A stretch of DNA of 64,000 nucleotides from Bacillota bacterium (GTDB lineage: Bacteria > Bacillota > Clostridia > Lachnospirales > Lachnospiraceae), in assembly GCA_023436225.1 (NCBI GenBank), contig JAEZKA010000076.1, positions 62,001-126,000 on the forward strand, in the 5' to 3' direction. Under the pieces are notes generated by a model that ran no database searches, had not been told where the DNA came from, and was given only the letters and a program-made list of their open reading frames with translations. Position numbers and translations under genes: made by a program. This document shows positions 1-8,394 of the stretch, in pieces (position 1 is the stretch's first letter; each line of letters begins with the position of its first letter).

Positions 1-915
1 TGCTCCTAAAGCTATGGCATCTGCAATATTTCCTGTCCCCGCCTCAAATTTGTAGGGCAGATGGTTAAATGTCGTATGGTCAAAGCTTACCTCATTAATC
101 ATTCCACCTCCTCTTTGCCAGGGAGGCATTCTATCCAATAATTCTTTCTTTCCGTATAAAGCGCCGATTCCTGTAGGAGCATACATTTTGTGTCCGGAGA
201 AGACATAAAAATCCGCGTCCATTTCTCTAACATTGATCGGTATGTGAGGGATGGATTGTGCACCGTCAATTACCACACAGGCGCCGTAGGAATGTGCCAG
301 CTTAGTCATGCAATCAACGGGATTAACCGAACCAAGGACATTGGAAACATGAGTAATTCCGACGATTTTAGTGCGGGAGGAAAGAAGCTTTTGATACTCC
401 TCCAGCAGGATTTCTCCGCTATCATTGATTGGTATTACTTTAATAATTGCTCCTTTTTCCTGTTGCAGCTTTTGCCAAGGCACGATATTGGAATGGTGCT
501 CCATCATGGTAAGCAGAATTTCATCCCCCTCATGGATACTCATATTACCGTAGCTTTCGGCAATCAGATTGATCGCCTCCGTAGTTCCACGGGTAAAGAT
601 AATTTCTTCTCCCAAAGATGCTCCGATGAACTCTCTTACCTTCTCTCTCGCATCTTCATATGCTTTCGTTGCATATCTTGCCAGGGTATGAGCACCACGA
701 TGTATATTGGAATTGTAATTACTGTAATAATTATTCAAAGTATTGATTACTTGATTGGGTTTCTGTGTGGTTGCTCCATTATCAAGCCATATTAATGACT
801 TCCCGTTCACCTTCCTATGTAAGACTGGAAAATCCTTTCGAACTGCTTGAACATCAAAGCAATTATTCCAATAAGGCGCCATTATCCAGCTCTGTTCACC
901 ATTATGTGTAATCAT
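1..915 (-). CDS. SufS-like cysteine desulfurase, probable encapsulin cargo (partial, runs off left edge)
   Basis: PLP-dependent class V aminotransferase fold that removes sulfur from cysteine. The first 305 codons are present. Near the start is the DFPVLH...LDNGATTQKP region typical of SufS. His140-His141 lie in EHHSNIVPW and match the cofactor-stacking histidine region. Lys243 in SGHKMYAPTG is the Schiff-base lysine. The following RGGGMI and KFEAGTGN segments also match SufS. The catalytic cysteine would lie beyond the edge. I chose ATG at 915, which follows a GAGG-type ribosome site and overlaps the encapsulin stop by 14 bases, implying translational coupling. Residue numbers are only about 17 higher than in E. 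coli SufS, so there is no long disordered N-terminal cargo domain like those known from family 2A desulfurases. A general SufS is possible, but the adjacency to the shell gene makes cargo the better reading. Confidence 0.88.
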   Translation of the reverse strand, partial: MITHNGEQSWIMAPYWNNCFDVQAVRKDFPVLHRKVNGKSLIWLDNGATTQKPNQVINTLNNYYSNYNSNIHRGAHTLARYATKAYEDAREKVREFIGASLGEEIIFTRGTTEAINLIAESYGNMSIHEGDEILLTMMEHHSNIVPWQKLQQEKGAIIKVIPINDSGEILLEEYQKLLSSRTKIVGITHVSNVLGSVNPVDCMTKLAHSYGACVVIDGAQSIPHIPINVREMDADFYVFSGHKMYAPTGIGALYGKKELLDRMPPWQRGGGMINEVSFDHTTFNHLPYKFEAGTGNIADAIALGA

Positions 916-1891
916 AATAGTATCCTACCTCTACATTTTCTAGCATTCCGAGCGAATCATCCGATAGAACAGCATTTCCAAAATATAATGACAAAACATA
1001 GGAAGCGATACCCTTGTTATCAATTCCTGCATATTTAACAGACAGGCTTGGTATGATGCCTTCATCCGGTATACCAGGTTGATGCAAGCCGATTACTCCC
1101 TGCTCTCTTTCCCCGACTCTCATTAAAAGAATATTCGTCTTGCCGGCAGAGGACAGATTACGTGATTTTCCGTCTATTAATAGTTTATCACAGGGTAAGA
1201 TAGGTACTCCTCTCCAGGTGAGAAACGGCGTTCCAAAGATGCTTACCGTCATTGGAGGAACTCCTCTGCGGGTACACTCTCTACCGAAAGCAGCAATCGC
1301 TCTTGGGTGTGCGACGAAGAAGGAGGGCTTTTTCCACACTCTGGAAAGTAATTCATCCATATCATCCGGCATGGGAATACCGTATCTGGGTGTAACCTTC
1401 ATTCGAGGAGAGACCGAATGTAGGAGTCCATAGTTTTCATTATTTACCATTTCCCATTCCTGTCTTTCCTTCATAGCTTCAATGGTTAGTCTCATTTCCT
1501 GCTCTTTTTGATCAAGGGGGGAATTGAAGATATCCGTAACGTGAGTGTTCATCTTCAATAGTGTCTTTACAGCACTTAAGGTATACTCTTTTGGTGTTTC
1601 CTCGTAGTCGGTAAAGGTCTGCGGAAACTCTCTTTCCTGTAAGTTATCAGCAGTAACCCTTGGTAACATTTCAGGGTTCTCCATTGCCTCCACTGTAGAA
1701 TCATAGCTTCTTCTTTTAACCTGATTTACACGGTATACACCGGCTTCTACGGATACCCAGGGAAGGAAGGTAAGAAGCCATCTTGGCGTGATTGCCTCCA
1801 TGGTAGGAGCAGTAATCGTACTATGCGATAAGTTTCTCGCAACATTTGGATCTAGACTGAAGTGACTCATAACATTATCTGATAGATCCAT
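902..1891 (-). CDS. Family 2A encapsulin shell protein (SrpI-like)
   Basis: HK97-fold protein expected to self-assemble into a protein nanocompartment in the cytoplasm. The 329 residues follow SrpI-type shells from end to end. Recognisable blocks are TPRWLLTFLPWVSVEAGVYRV near residues 36-56, EYTLSAV, LTIEAMKERQE, YGLL, AHPRAIAAFGRECTRRGVPP and the C-terminal SYVLSLYFGNAVLSDD. There is no inserted cyclic-nucleotide-binding domain, so it is 2A rather than 2B. AGAGGTG lies seven bases before ATG 1891, and a sigma-A-like promoter sits just upstream. The next gene, a cysteine desulfurase, overlaps its 3' end, which is the hallmark cargo pairing of this family. Known members are linked to sulfur storage or sulfur-stress responses; that role here is inferred. 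Confidence 0.93.
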   Translation of the reverse strand: MDLSDNVMSHFSLDPNVARNLSHSTITAPTMEAITPRWLLTFLPWVSVEAGVYRVNQVKRRSYDSTVEAMENPEMLPRVTADNLQEREFPQTFTDYEETPKEYTLSAVKTLLKMNTHVTDIFNSPLDQKEQEMRLTIEAMKERQEWEMVNNENYGLLHSVSPRMKVTPRYGIPMPDDMDELLSRVWKKPSFFVAHPRAIAAFGRECTRRGVPPMTVSIFGTPFLTWRGVPILPCDKLLIDGKSRNLSSAGKTNILLMRVGEREQGVIGLHQPGIPDEGIIPSLSVKYAGIDNKGIASYVLSLYFGNAVLSDDSLGMLENVEVGYYYDYT

Positions 1892-1920
1892 CTACGCACC
1901 TCTTTCATAGCATTCTTTAC

Positions 1921-1950
1921 ATTATATTCTTAATACTTAGAATGATACAA
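1921..1950 (-). promoter_or_regulatory. Putative sigma-A promoter of the encapsulin operon
   Basis: On the minus strand a TTGTAT -35 box (1945-1950) and a perfect TATAAT -10 box (1921-1926) are separated by 18 bases. They lie about 30 bases upstream of the encapsulin start. This separates the operon from the preceding acetyltransferase gene. Confidence 0.5.
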
Positions 1951-2012
1951 CTAATAAATCTACGTTATGCGACATATCACCCCATAGCTGCTGAGCTATT
2001 GATTACTATTGA

Positions 2013-3878
2013 TTAGTAACTTTGCGGATTAGTATCCGTCTGCTTTATTTTTACGTATGATTTAAAAAAGATTTTCCTATGTTTTATGTGTATATTAGGC
2101 TTAAAACCAATACTTAACATTATACTTTTTAATAATCCCCTCTTATCATTTAGACCGATACAAAATTCTGTATGTTTTCCATCATTAATAATATTTACAA
2201 TGCAATTTATGAATTGTAGCATATTATTCATAGAAGCTTCCTTAACAATAACCTTAGTCATATCAATATAGAGGCTGTTTTTTGATAATTCTATGTGATT
2301 ATTAATATCCGGTATTTCTATATCATTATAATTAATCCAAAGGCATTTCTTGATATTACCTTCCTCGAAAAGAAAACATCTTTGTTTTTTGTAGAAGTGC
2401 TGAACAATCTTGGGTGGCCGCTCGTTCTCTATTTGGCATAGCAGTTCGAGGTCCATTAAGTACGCCTCTTTAATTTTGCTATCCGATGCGATATCCCCAA
2501 TCTCTATATTCACCTTTTGGCCTTTAGCCGTAGCACAATGATCCTCTGTTCTCGAAATATTCCTGGATATATCAAAGGTCTTTTCATATATCATGTACTC
2601 ATTATAAGAATATAGGTTTTTTGCCGCTTTTTTAAGAAAATCTATCAACTTACATTTTACTACATCCTTATTTAGCTCTATTAGATTATTGATCATCTCC
2701 CTATAATAAACACCTGTGTATAAGCAATGAAATATTCCCAGTAAAGTTATCTTTAAAGTATCATAAAATCTTATTTTTTTAAGCTTTTCAATTGCTTTTT
2801 TTCTTACCAAATACTTATAAAAAAATAATCGGGAATATCCAGATGCGAATGTAGCAACAAATTCGTGGACGATTTTCTTGTCATCCGTCCATTCAGATTT
2901 ATACCTCGCATATCCTAGCCCAAGGTCAATAACCATTATGTTACTTTGAAAGCAGTCTTCAAGCAATTTCATAAGTATAATTTTACCAGGACCATATACT
3001 GAGAAATCACTATCATGAGAAATCCGGTAAAGATAATATGTTCCATTGCATAGAAAGCCAAAGATGAACGCAATTAGTCGGTCCCCAAGCTTTAAACCAT
3101 AAACCACTACCCGAAAAGACATGTTCGTATCATTCGCGATAGTCCGAAAGAAATCTTGATGTTTTCTTTTCAAAAAGTTGCTGGCATCGTATTTTTTCTT
3201 CCATCTCTTTTCGTAAAGTTGAATGATGTCATCAAACTCCGAATTACTTAACTTTTTGTATGTTACGTTTGCTGTGTCCTCCAGTTTACTCCTGCTTCTT
3301 ATTAATGTCTTAATAGAGCTATATTTAGAGCGTTTCTTTATATAAGATGTAAAATCTCCATCAATCTGAATAACAGGAGCTTCAAAGCTCCTTACAAAGA
3401 AATCACCTTTACTTTGATTGAAATAATCCATTAATACCTTGTCAGAGTAGGCTTCCTCATGTATACCGTGTAGATGAAGAATGAAGCTGCCCTTCAAATT
3501 CTGAATAAAATTCAAAGATGCCTTAATACATGTATCTCTTTTTTCACTGATAATGATAAAATCCATGTAACTGGCTTCTGGAAATCCAATGAATGTTATC
3601 TCCTGATAAAACCTTCGATCTAAAATCATGAATGGGCAAAATCCAACGATTCTGTCTTGTATTCGCATAACAATTATAAAAAGGCTATGTCCTTTTCCAA
3701 AAAAATTACACCAATTTTCAATCCAGTCATATTCAAGAAAGGGGTTCGTATTTTTACTTTCAGTGAGTATTTTTTTCCACTCCTCTTTATAACCGGATAA
3801 CTCTTCCAGAGAATTAATCACTTTTATTTCAGGCAGTTCTGAGCCGATCGGATAATCATAATCTGTCTTATGCATCAT
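2013..3878 (-). CDS. Tandem GNAT-type acetyltransferase (BioF2/CelD-like) of the polysaccharide cluster
   Basis: A soluble 621-residue protein. Residues about 15-360 resemble the BioF2-like/CelD acetyltransferase family: early NPFLEYDWIENWC, a central YEKRWKKKYDASNFLKRKHQ helix, and GPGKIILMKLLEDCF followed by DLGLGYARYKSEW. Residues about 440-610 look like a second, divergent GNAT-like fold, ending GLNDKRGLLKSIMLSIGFKP, the usual place for the C-terminal helix and GF turn. A transmembrane segment is not evident. It is the last gene of the minus-strand exopolysaccharide cluster, 79 bases after the priming transferase pseudogene, with GGAG before ATG 3878. Acylation of a cell-surface glycan or its precursor is inferred from context; substrate unknown. 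Confidence 0.7.
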   Translation of the reverse strand: MMHKTDYDYPIGSELPEIKVINSLEELSGYKEEWKKILTESKNTNPFLEYDWIENWCNFFGKGHSLFIIVMRIQDRIVGFCPFMILDRRFYQEITFIGFPEASYMDFIIISEKRDTCIKASLNFIQNLKGSFILHLHGIHEEAYSDKVLMDYFNQSKGDFFVRSFEAPVIQIDGDFTSYIKKRSKYSSIKTLIRSRSKLEDTANVTYKKLSNSEFDDIIQLYEKRWKKKYDASNFLKRKHQDFFRTIANDTNMSFRVVVYGLKLGDRLIAFIFGFLCNGTYYLYRISHDSDFSVYGPGKIILMKLLEDCFQSNIMVIDLGLGYARYKSEWTDDKKIVHEFVATFASGYSRLFFYKYLVRKKAIEKLKKIRFYDTLKITLLGIFHCLYTGVYYREMINNLIELNKDVVKCKLIDFLKKAAKNLYSYNEYMIYEKTFDISRNISRTEDHCATAKGQKVNIEIGDIASDSKIKEAYLMDLELLCQIENERPPKIVQHFYKKQRCFLFEEGNIKKCLWINYNDIEIPDINNHIELSKNSLYIDMTKVIVKEASMNNMLQFINCIVNIINDGKHTEFCIGLNDKRGLLKSIMLSIGFKPNIHIKHRKIFFKSYVKIKQTDTNPQSY

Positions 3879-3957
3879 GACGAAGCATCTCCTTTTTTTA
3901 CCGAATGGTTCATCGGTTTACACTTTAATGAACATGACAGGAAAGGTTACAAGAGAA

Positions 3958-4574
3958 TCATCTTGCACCTTTTCCTGTCAAAACTACGACTACTGTTTTC
4001 AAAATTATAATTAAATCCAACCGAAAGGACCGATTTTTAATATAGTAAATATCCTTTTCTAATTTCTCCTGTGGTGTTAGTTCATAACCTCCCGCTACCT
4101 GTGCTACCCTGTAAGACCACTTTTGACATTAAATCGCTTTCTATAATCCGGAATTTCTACATCGAATTTCCTTACAAATTCAGGTCTTTCCGGTCTTGGT
4201 CCAACAAGGCTCATATCATTCTTTAGTATGTTAATAAGCTGTGGGAGCTCATCTATTCTTGCTTTCCGTATTATTCTGCCTACCTTAGTAACTCTCGGAT
4301 CTTTTTTTTCCGCCCATACAGCACCATTTTTCTCCGAATCTATATACATAGACCTTAATTTATATATAGTAAAGCATCTCATATTCCTCCCCATTCTCTT
4401 CTGTGAGTAGAAGCAGCCTCCTGGGGACTCTATCATAATAGCTATACAAAAAATTATTATGATTGGTATTGCAAAAAAGAGAGCGATAAGGCAGAAAATG
4501 ATATCGAATCCCCTCTTAAATGCTTCATATATAATAGGATTATTTCTGTCAGCTTTTTTCATCATATTCACCAT
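3958..4574 (-). pseudogene. Undecaprenyl-phosphate sugar phosphotransferase (WcaJ/EpsL type), frameshifted
   Basis: Bacterial sugar transferase that would load the first sugar phosphate on undecaprenyl phosphate. One N-terminal membrane helix (about residues 24-46) is followed by the family core: YSQKRMGRNMRCFTIYKLRSM, RIDELPQLINILKNDMSLVGPRPERPEFV, then FNVKSGLTG. At 4104-4106 the frame hits TAG exactly where a conserved Trp-Ala-Gln-Val is expected. Moving one base restores AQVAGGYELTPQEKLEKD and a C-terminal VVLTGKGAR ending with TGA at 3958. Corrected length is about 205 residues, normal for the family. A missing base (real mutation or sequencing error) therefore splits the gene. The start has only a weak ribosome site. 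Confidence 0.82.
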
Positions 4575-4705
4575 TTATCGATTTATCGTCAGGATATAGC
4601 GAATTGAGGCCAATCTCAATACAATATATCTAATATAGAATATGATAATATGATGAAATATGTCACAAAATATCGACTTTTATGAATCGGTAAACAAAGA
4701 TAGAG

Positions 4706-6163
4706 CTACTTATGTCTTCTCTTACTATAAAGTATATAAAATTCGTATAAAACATTCTTATCACATAGAATAACAGTCACAAGATAGAATATCGCACAAA
4801 TTACTATAGAAATAAGCTGCCCGCTCTTACTTGTATATAACTGTCTAAGCGCAATTGCTAATAATGACATTAAAATGGTACACAAGAATGGTAAAGCTAT
4901 GTTCTTAATTAGTATCCAAATTCTATATTTAAAGAAGATACTGACTAACAACAGACCGGGAATGATTAAATCTAGTCTGACAAAGGATCTGGCATATACC
5001 AATGACCAAAATCCGTACTCTTTGCTAATCATACAGACCGGAACTATGATTCCTAAGTCCAGTACTTGTAAAACAAGGGATAATTTCGGTTGTCCGATCG
5101 CCTTTAATGCTTCACTATTAAGATTTACAAGAGTTATTTTTATAGCTGTAGTTAATGCAAAGATTCCGATAATATTACTTGCCTCCATCCAATTCTTCCC
5201 CAGGATTATATTAGTAGCAATATCCCGATATAAAAAGATGCCAATGCCGATGGGAAGCAGAAAATAAGCTATCATCTTTTGATATTTTAAGAAGGTAAAA
5301 TAGAATAGTATTTTATCATTTTGCATTCTAGATAAGGCAGCAAAGAGTACCGGTGTTATTGCACTCGTAATCAATGACATCAATGCATTTACCATATTGT
5401 ATGAGGTCATATATAGCCCAAGATAATAATCACTGAAAACATTCCCGATCACAATAATATCGACCCATGTTGTAAGCCATATAAAAAAACCTTCTAGAAT
5501 TGACCAAGAACTGAAGGATAACATTTCTTTTAGGATTTTCAGCCTATAAAGCAAAGAAGGTCTCCAATCCGATTTGATCGTAAGTAAAGCGGTACTAAAA
5601 ATGATACCACTCGTTGACCCGATTATAATGGACCAATGTCTCAAGCCTAGGTAAGCCAAAGGAATTGTTACTAAAATAGGAATAATGGCTGATACTACCC
5701 TGATCTTAAAGATATCCTTGTATTTAAAGCTTCTGCTATATAAAGCACTCTGAATGCTCGATAATGCATTGATGGGTAATTGGATACAAGTAATCGCTAT
5801 CACATAGTCCAGACTAGAATTACCGGCTATGGTAGCAATTGGATGCTGAAATATGATTATAAGCATCCATAGCATAAATGCTACTGCAAGATTAGTCCAA
5901 AATGCTACATTGGTATATTCTTTTTCTTCCTCTAAATTATGAAATTCATGCTGTATTAAATATTTGGAGAAGCCTGTATCTATAAAGATATCCGTAAAGC
6001 TTATTATAATCATTACAGTTGCTACAATTCCAAATATTTCAGGCGTTAAAAGCCTGGCTAATATTATATTGCTGAGCGGAGAAAAAAGCTTTGTGACCAA
6101 TTGAGTAACCGTGGACCAAATAGTTGCATTTCTAACCTTATTTAAAATTGCTTGTTCTTTCAC
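4706..6163 (-). CDS. Polysaccharide flippase (Wzx/PST family)
   Basis: Integral membrane protein of 485 residues with about 12-14 hydrophobic helices. It begins with the KVRNATIWSTVTQLVTKLFSPLSNIILARLLTPEIFG pattern, abbreviated here, of oligosaccharide flippases. It should move lipid-linked repeat units across the membrane. The GTG start at 6163 is supported by GAGG seven bases upstream. It sits between the GT2 gene (36-base gap) and the priming transferase. Length and helix pattern are ordinary for the MOP/PST superfamily. Confidence 0.9.
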   Translation of the reverse strand: MKEQAILNKVRNATIWSTVTQLVTKLFSPLSNIILARLLTPEIFGIVATVMIIISFTDIFIDTGFSKYLIQHEFHNLEEEKEYTNVAFWTNLAVAFMLWMLIIIFQHPIATIAGNSSLDYVIAITCIQLPINALSSIQSALYSRSFKYKDIFKIRVVSAIIPILVTIPLAYLGLRHWSIIIGSTSGIIFSTALLTIKSDWRPSLLYRLKILKEMLSFSSWSILEGFFIWLTTWVDIIVIGNVFSDYYLGLYMTSYNMVNALMSLITSAITPVLFAALSRMQNDKILFYFTFLKYQKMIAYFLLPIGIGIFLYRDIATNIILGKNWMEASNIIGIFALTTAIKITLVNLNSEALKAIGQPKLSLVLQVLDLGIIVPVCMISKEYGFWSLVYARSFVRLDLIIPGLLLVSIFFKYRIWILIKNIALPFLCTILMSLLAIALRQLYTSKSGQLISIVICAIFYLVTVILCDKNVLYEFYILYSKRRHK

Positions 6164-6199
6164 TCTGCTTCCTCATTTCCGGCCATACTCTTTGAACTT

Positions 6200-7171
6200 T
6201 TAAGATAACCCACTTTTGCTAAACTGTGATTGCTCTATCTTTTTAATAAACTCAAGATTCTCGAACTTTCTACTTGCCTTTTTCAGACCGGATATAGCAC
6301 CTTTTACAGGCTCAGCTGTTTTTTTTATGATAGAATTGATGAATGCATCAATAATGGTACCAATCAATGCCCAGATAGTGGATATGATTAGCCTTCGCTT
6401 CATTAATCCAGAAAACCTGTATTGCAAATATTTTATTAAGGCTGTCTTACCTTCATATCGATTGAACAGATTAGGTTTTCCAACCGGGTGTTTCATATGG
6501 TATGCAATTGCATGGGTGCATATTGCCAATTTTGCTCCTTGATAACTAACCCTCATTGAATACTCTTTATCTTCACCTAAAGCATATCGTATTAAATTCT
6601 CATCGAATTTACTATTTGCCAAGAGCTCCTTCGTGTAAGCCGCTAAACCTCCACTTAATACATTTGTCTTTGTATAGAGCTCGTATTTATGGAATTTTCT
6701 ATATACACGTCTTCGTTTATCCTTCAAATAACCACGAAAGAATAGATTCGTATATAGTTCTTTCATCCACCCTTCATCTGCAGTATTTTCAAACAATACC
6801 CCGGATACCCCGTTAAAACCCCACTTAAAACCTTCCATAACTCCCTTTATAAAGCCTGGAAGCAAGATAATATCATCATCTAAAAAAAGTACATAACGAC
6901 CCGATGCTTTTTCAATTCCGATATTTCTAGCCTGGGTTAGGCCGGATAGGTCAGGGAAATGATAATATTTTACGAAGCTCTTCTCTGCTACATAGGCTGC
7001 AATTTCAATAAGTAAATAAAGCTCCTTCTCCAACATTGATATCTCTGTCTGATCGATTATGATAAATTCAATCGGATATGAAATCTCCTGAGATATAAAC
7101 GACGACAGTAGGTTCTTTAAAATATCCTGTCTGTCTTTTGTAGGTATGATAACCGATAATTTCACTTCCAT
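6200..7171 (-). CDS. Family 2 glycosyltransferase
   Basis: GT-A-fold transferase of 323 residues using a nucleotide sugar. The N-terminus LSVIIPTKDRQDILKNLLSS and the metal-binding acidic motif LFLDDDI near residue 97 are typical. The acceptor-side region ALGEDKEYSMRV resembles the ED catalytic-base motif. A hydrophobic segment near residues 262-280 may associate it with the membrane. Its ATG lies inside the 3' end of the upstream GT4 gene (10-base overlap), so the two are probably translated together. The sugar added cannot be read from sequence. Confidence 0.9.
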   Translation of the reverse strand: MEVKLSVIIPTKDRQDILKNLLSSFISQEISYPIEFIIIDQTEISMLEKELYLLIEIAAYVAEKSFVKYYHFPDLSGLTQARNIGIEKASGRYVLFLDDDIILLPGFIKGVMEGFKWGFNGVSGVLFENTADEGWMKELYTNLFFRGYLKDKRRRVYRKFHKYELYTKTNVLSGGLAAYTKELLANSKFDENLIRYALGEDKEYSMRVSYQGAKLAICTHAIAYHMKHPVGKPNLFNRYEGKTALIKYLQYRFSGLMKRRLIISTIWALIGTIIDAFINSIIKKTAEPVKGAISGLKKASRKFENLEFIKKIEQSQFSKSGLS

Positions 7172-8268
7172 ATATTAAGTCCTTCTTTATCTGTTAAATA
7201 AAGCTTTACATATTTCTCTCCCATACCGCGACATGTAATATAGCCAGAAGCATGAGCCTCTTTAAGTTTTAATGCTATATCTCGCTTCGTCTGGTTTTGC
7301 CCATATAAATTTTTCTCTCCTACTATTTCACGGATACCTCCGACATCGGTTGATAGTACCGGTATTTTTAATTCGATTGCCTCTAAGATGGTTATCGGTA
7401 TTCCTTCCCTTATCGAAGTCATAAAAAGCAGGTTAAAATCCACCAAATAACGTTCCGCATTATCACGAAAGCCAACAAAGAACACCTTATCACTCAGTCC
7501 TAATTTTTTAACCAGTCGAGTGACCTGACTCATCAATGGACCATCACCGATCCAAATAAATACGGTATTCTCCTTCGGATATAGTTGATAGTATTCGTTC
7601 GCAATTTCTATAAAACGTATCGGATTTTTCACCTCATCTACTCGGGATACATTACCTATAATTCTCACCTCTTCATTCAGGTGCAATTCCGACTTTAATA
7701 CACCCTTTATCACTTCTGGCATTGTTATGGAATTATAGATCAACCTTGTTTTTTCTTTGTGATAAAGCTTTAATTGCTTTGCAATTCGAATGTCATTGTT
7801 CGATATATAAACCATATCCGTGGTTCGCTTTTCCATCACTCTTTCTACCATAACAGCAGCTTTTCTCATTAAGCCATGAAATTGAAGAATCGGCCATAAG
7901 CCATGCACCGTATACAGTATCTTTTTTACCCTTAATTCATAAGCAGCAAGCCTGCCAAGGATTCCGGCTTTTGTAGAATGGCAATGTACCACATCGTATC
8001 TGCCTTTGGAAATAATACTTTTTATTTCTTTATAGCCTTTATAATCAACAATCGGATTGATATCATGCTTTAAATTATTGAGGATATGAACCTTGATGCC
8101 CATTTCCCTTAGCTTCTGAACCAGAAGTCCATCGTCACCGACCGCTACATCAATCTCTATTTCGTTCTTATAATTATCCCGCATATATTTACATAACTCA
8201 TAGACTACCCTTTGAGCACCAGCCCAGTCTGCCTTCGTGATTATCTGTAATATTCTTAATTTCTTCAA
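7162..8268 (-). CDS. Family 4 glycosyltransferase
   Basis: GT-B-fold retaining transferase of 368 residues. The N-terminal acceptor domain has RILQIITKADWAGAQRVVYEL and DVVHCHSTKAGILGRLAA. The C-terminal nucleotide-sugar domain has IIGNVSRVDEVKNP, FIWIGDGP, VFFVGFRDN and the E-x7-E-like TSIREGIPITILEAIELKIPV stretch. It starts with TTG at 8268 preceded by GGTGA. It overlaps the GT2 gene by 10 bases. A stem-loop at 8337-8386 separates it from the ligase fusion gene, so its expression may be attenuated relative to the first gene. Confidence 0.92.
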   Translation of the reverse strand: MKKLRILQIITKADWAGAQRVVYELCKYMRDNYKNEIEIDVAVGDDGLLVQKLREMGIKVHILNNLKHDINPIVDYKGYKEIKSIISKGRYDVVHCHSTKAGILGRLAAYELRVKKILYTVHGLWPILQFHGLMRKAAVMVERVMEKRTTDMVYISNNDIRIAKQLKLYHKEKTRLIYNSITMPEVIKGVLKSELHLNEEVRIIGNVSRVDEVKNPIRFIEIANEYYQLYPKENTVFIWIGDGPLMSQVTRLVKKLGLSDKVFFVGFRDNAERYLVDFNLLFMTSIREGIPITILEAIELKIPVLSTDVGGIREIVGEKNLYGQNQTKRDIALKLKEAHASGYITCRGMGEKYVKLYLTDKEGLNIWK

Positions 8269-8336
8269 TTTATGTCACCACACTTACAAAAACATCGATA
8301 TATAACAGATTATGTTATAGTAATTAAAAAGTTCAA

Positions 8337-8386
8337 AAAAGAGAAAATTATATACTGGATGACCATTGCATATAACTTTCTCTTTT
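8337..8386 (-). terminator. Stem-loop inside the polysaccharide cluster, probable (partial) terminator
   Basis: AAAAGAGAAA (8337-8346) and TTATAT (8348-8353) pair with ATATAA (8370-8375) and TTTCTCTTTT (8377-8386), with one A-C mismatch. On the minus strand the hairpin is followed by a T-rich run. It lies just past the stop of the ligase-deacetylase gene and before the GT4 gene. Confidence 0.6.
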
Positions 8387-8394
8387 CAATAATT

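Noticed and set aside
190..795. Plus-strand open frame of 201 codons
   Set aside because: It is the antisense of the desulfurase gene, which has full family motifs on the minus strand.
902..1891. Phage capsid protein as an alternative to encapsulin
   Set aside because: The sequence follows SrpI throughout and no other phage gene is nearby.
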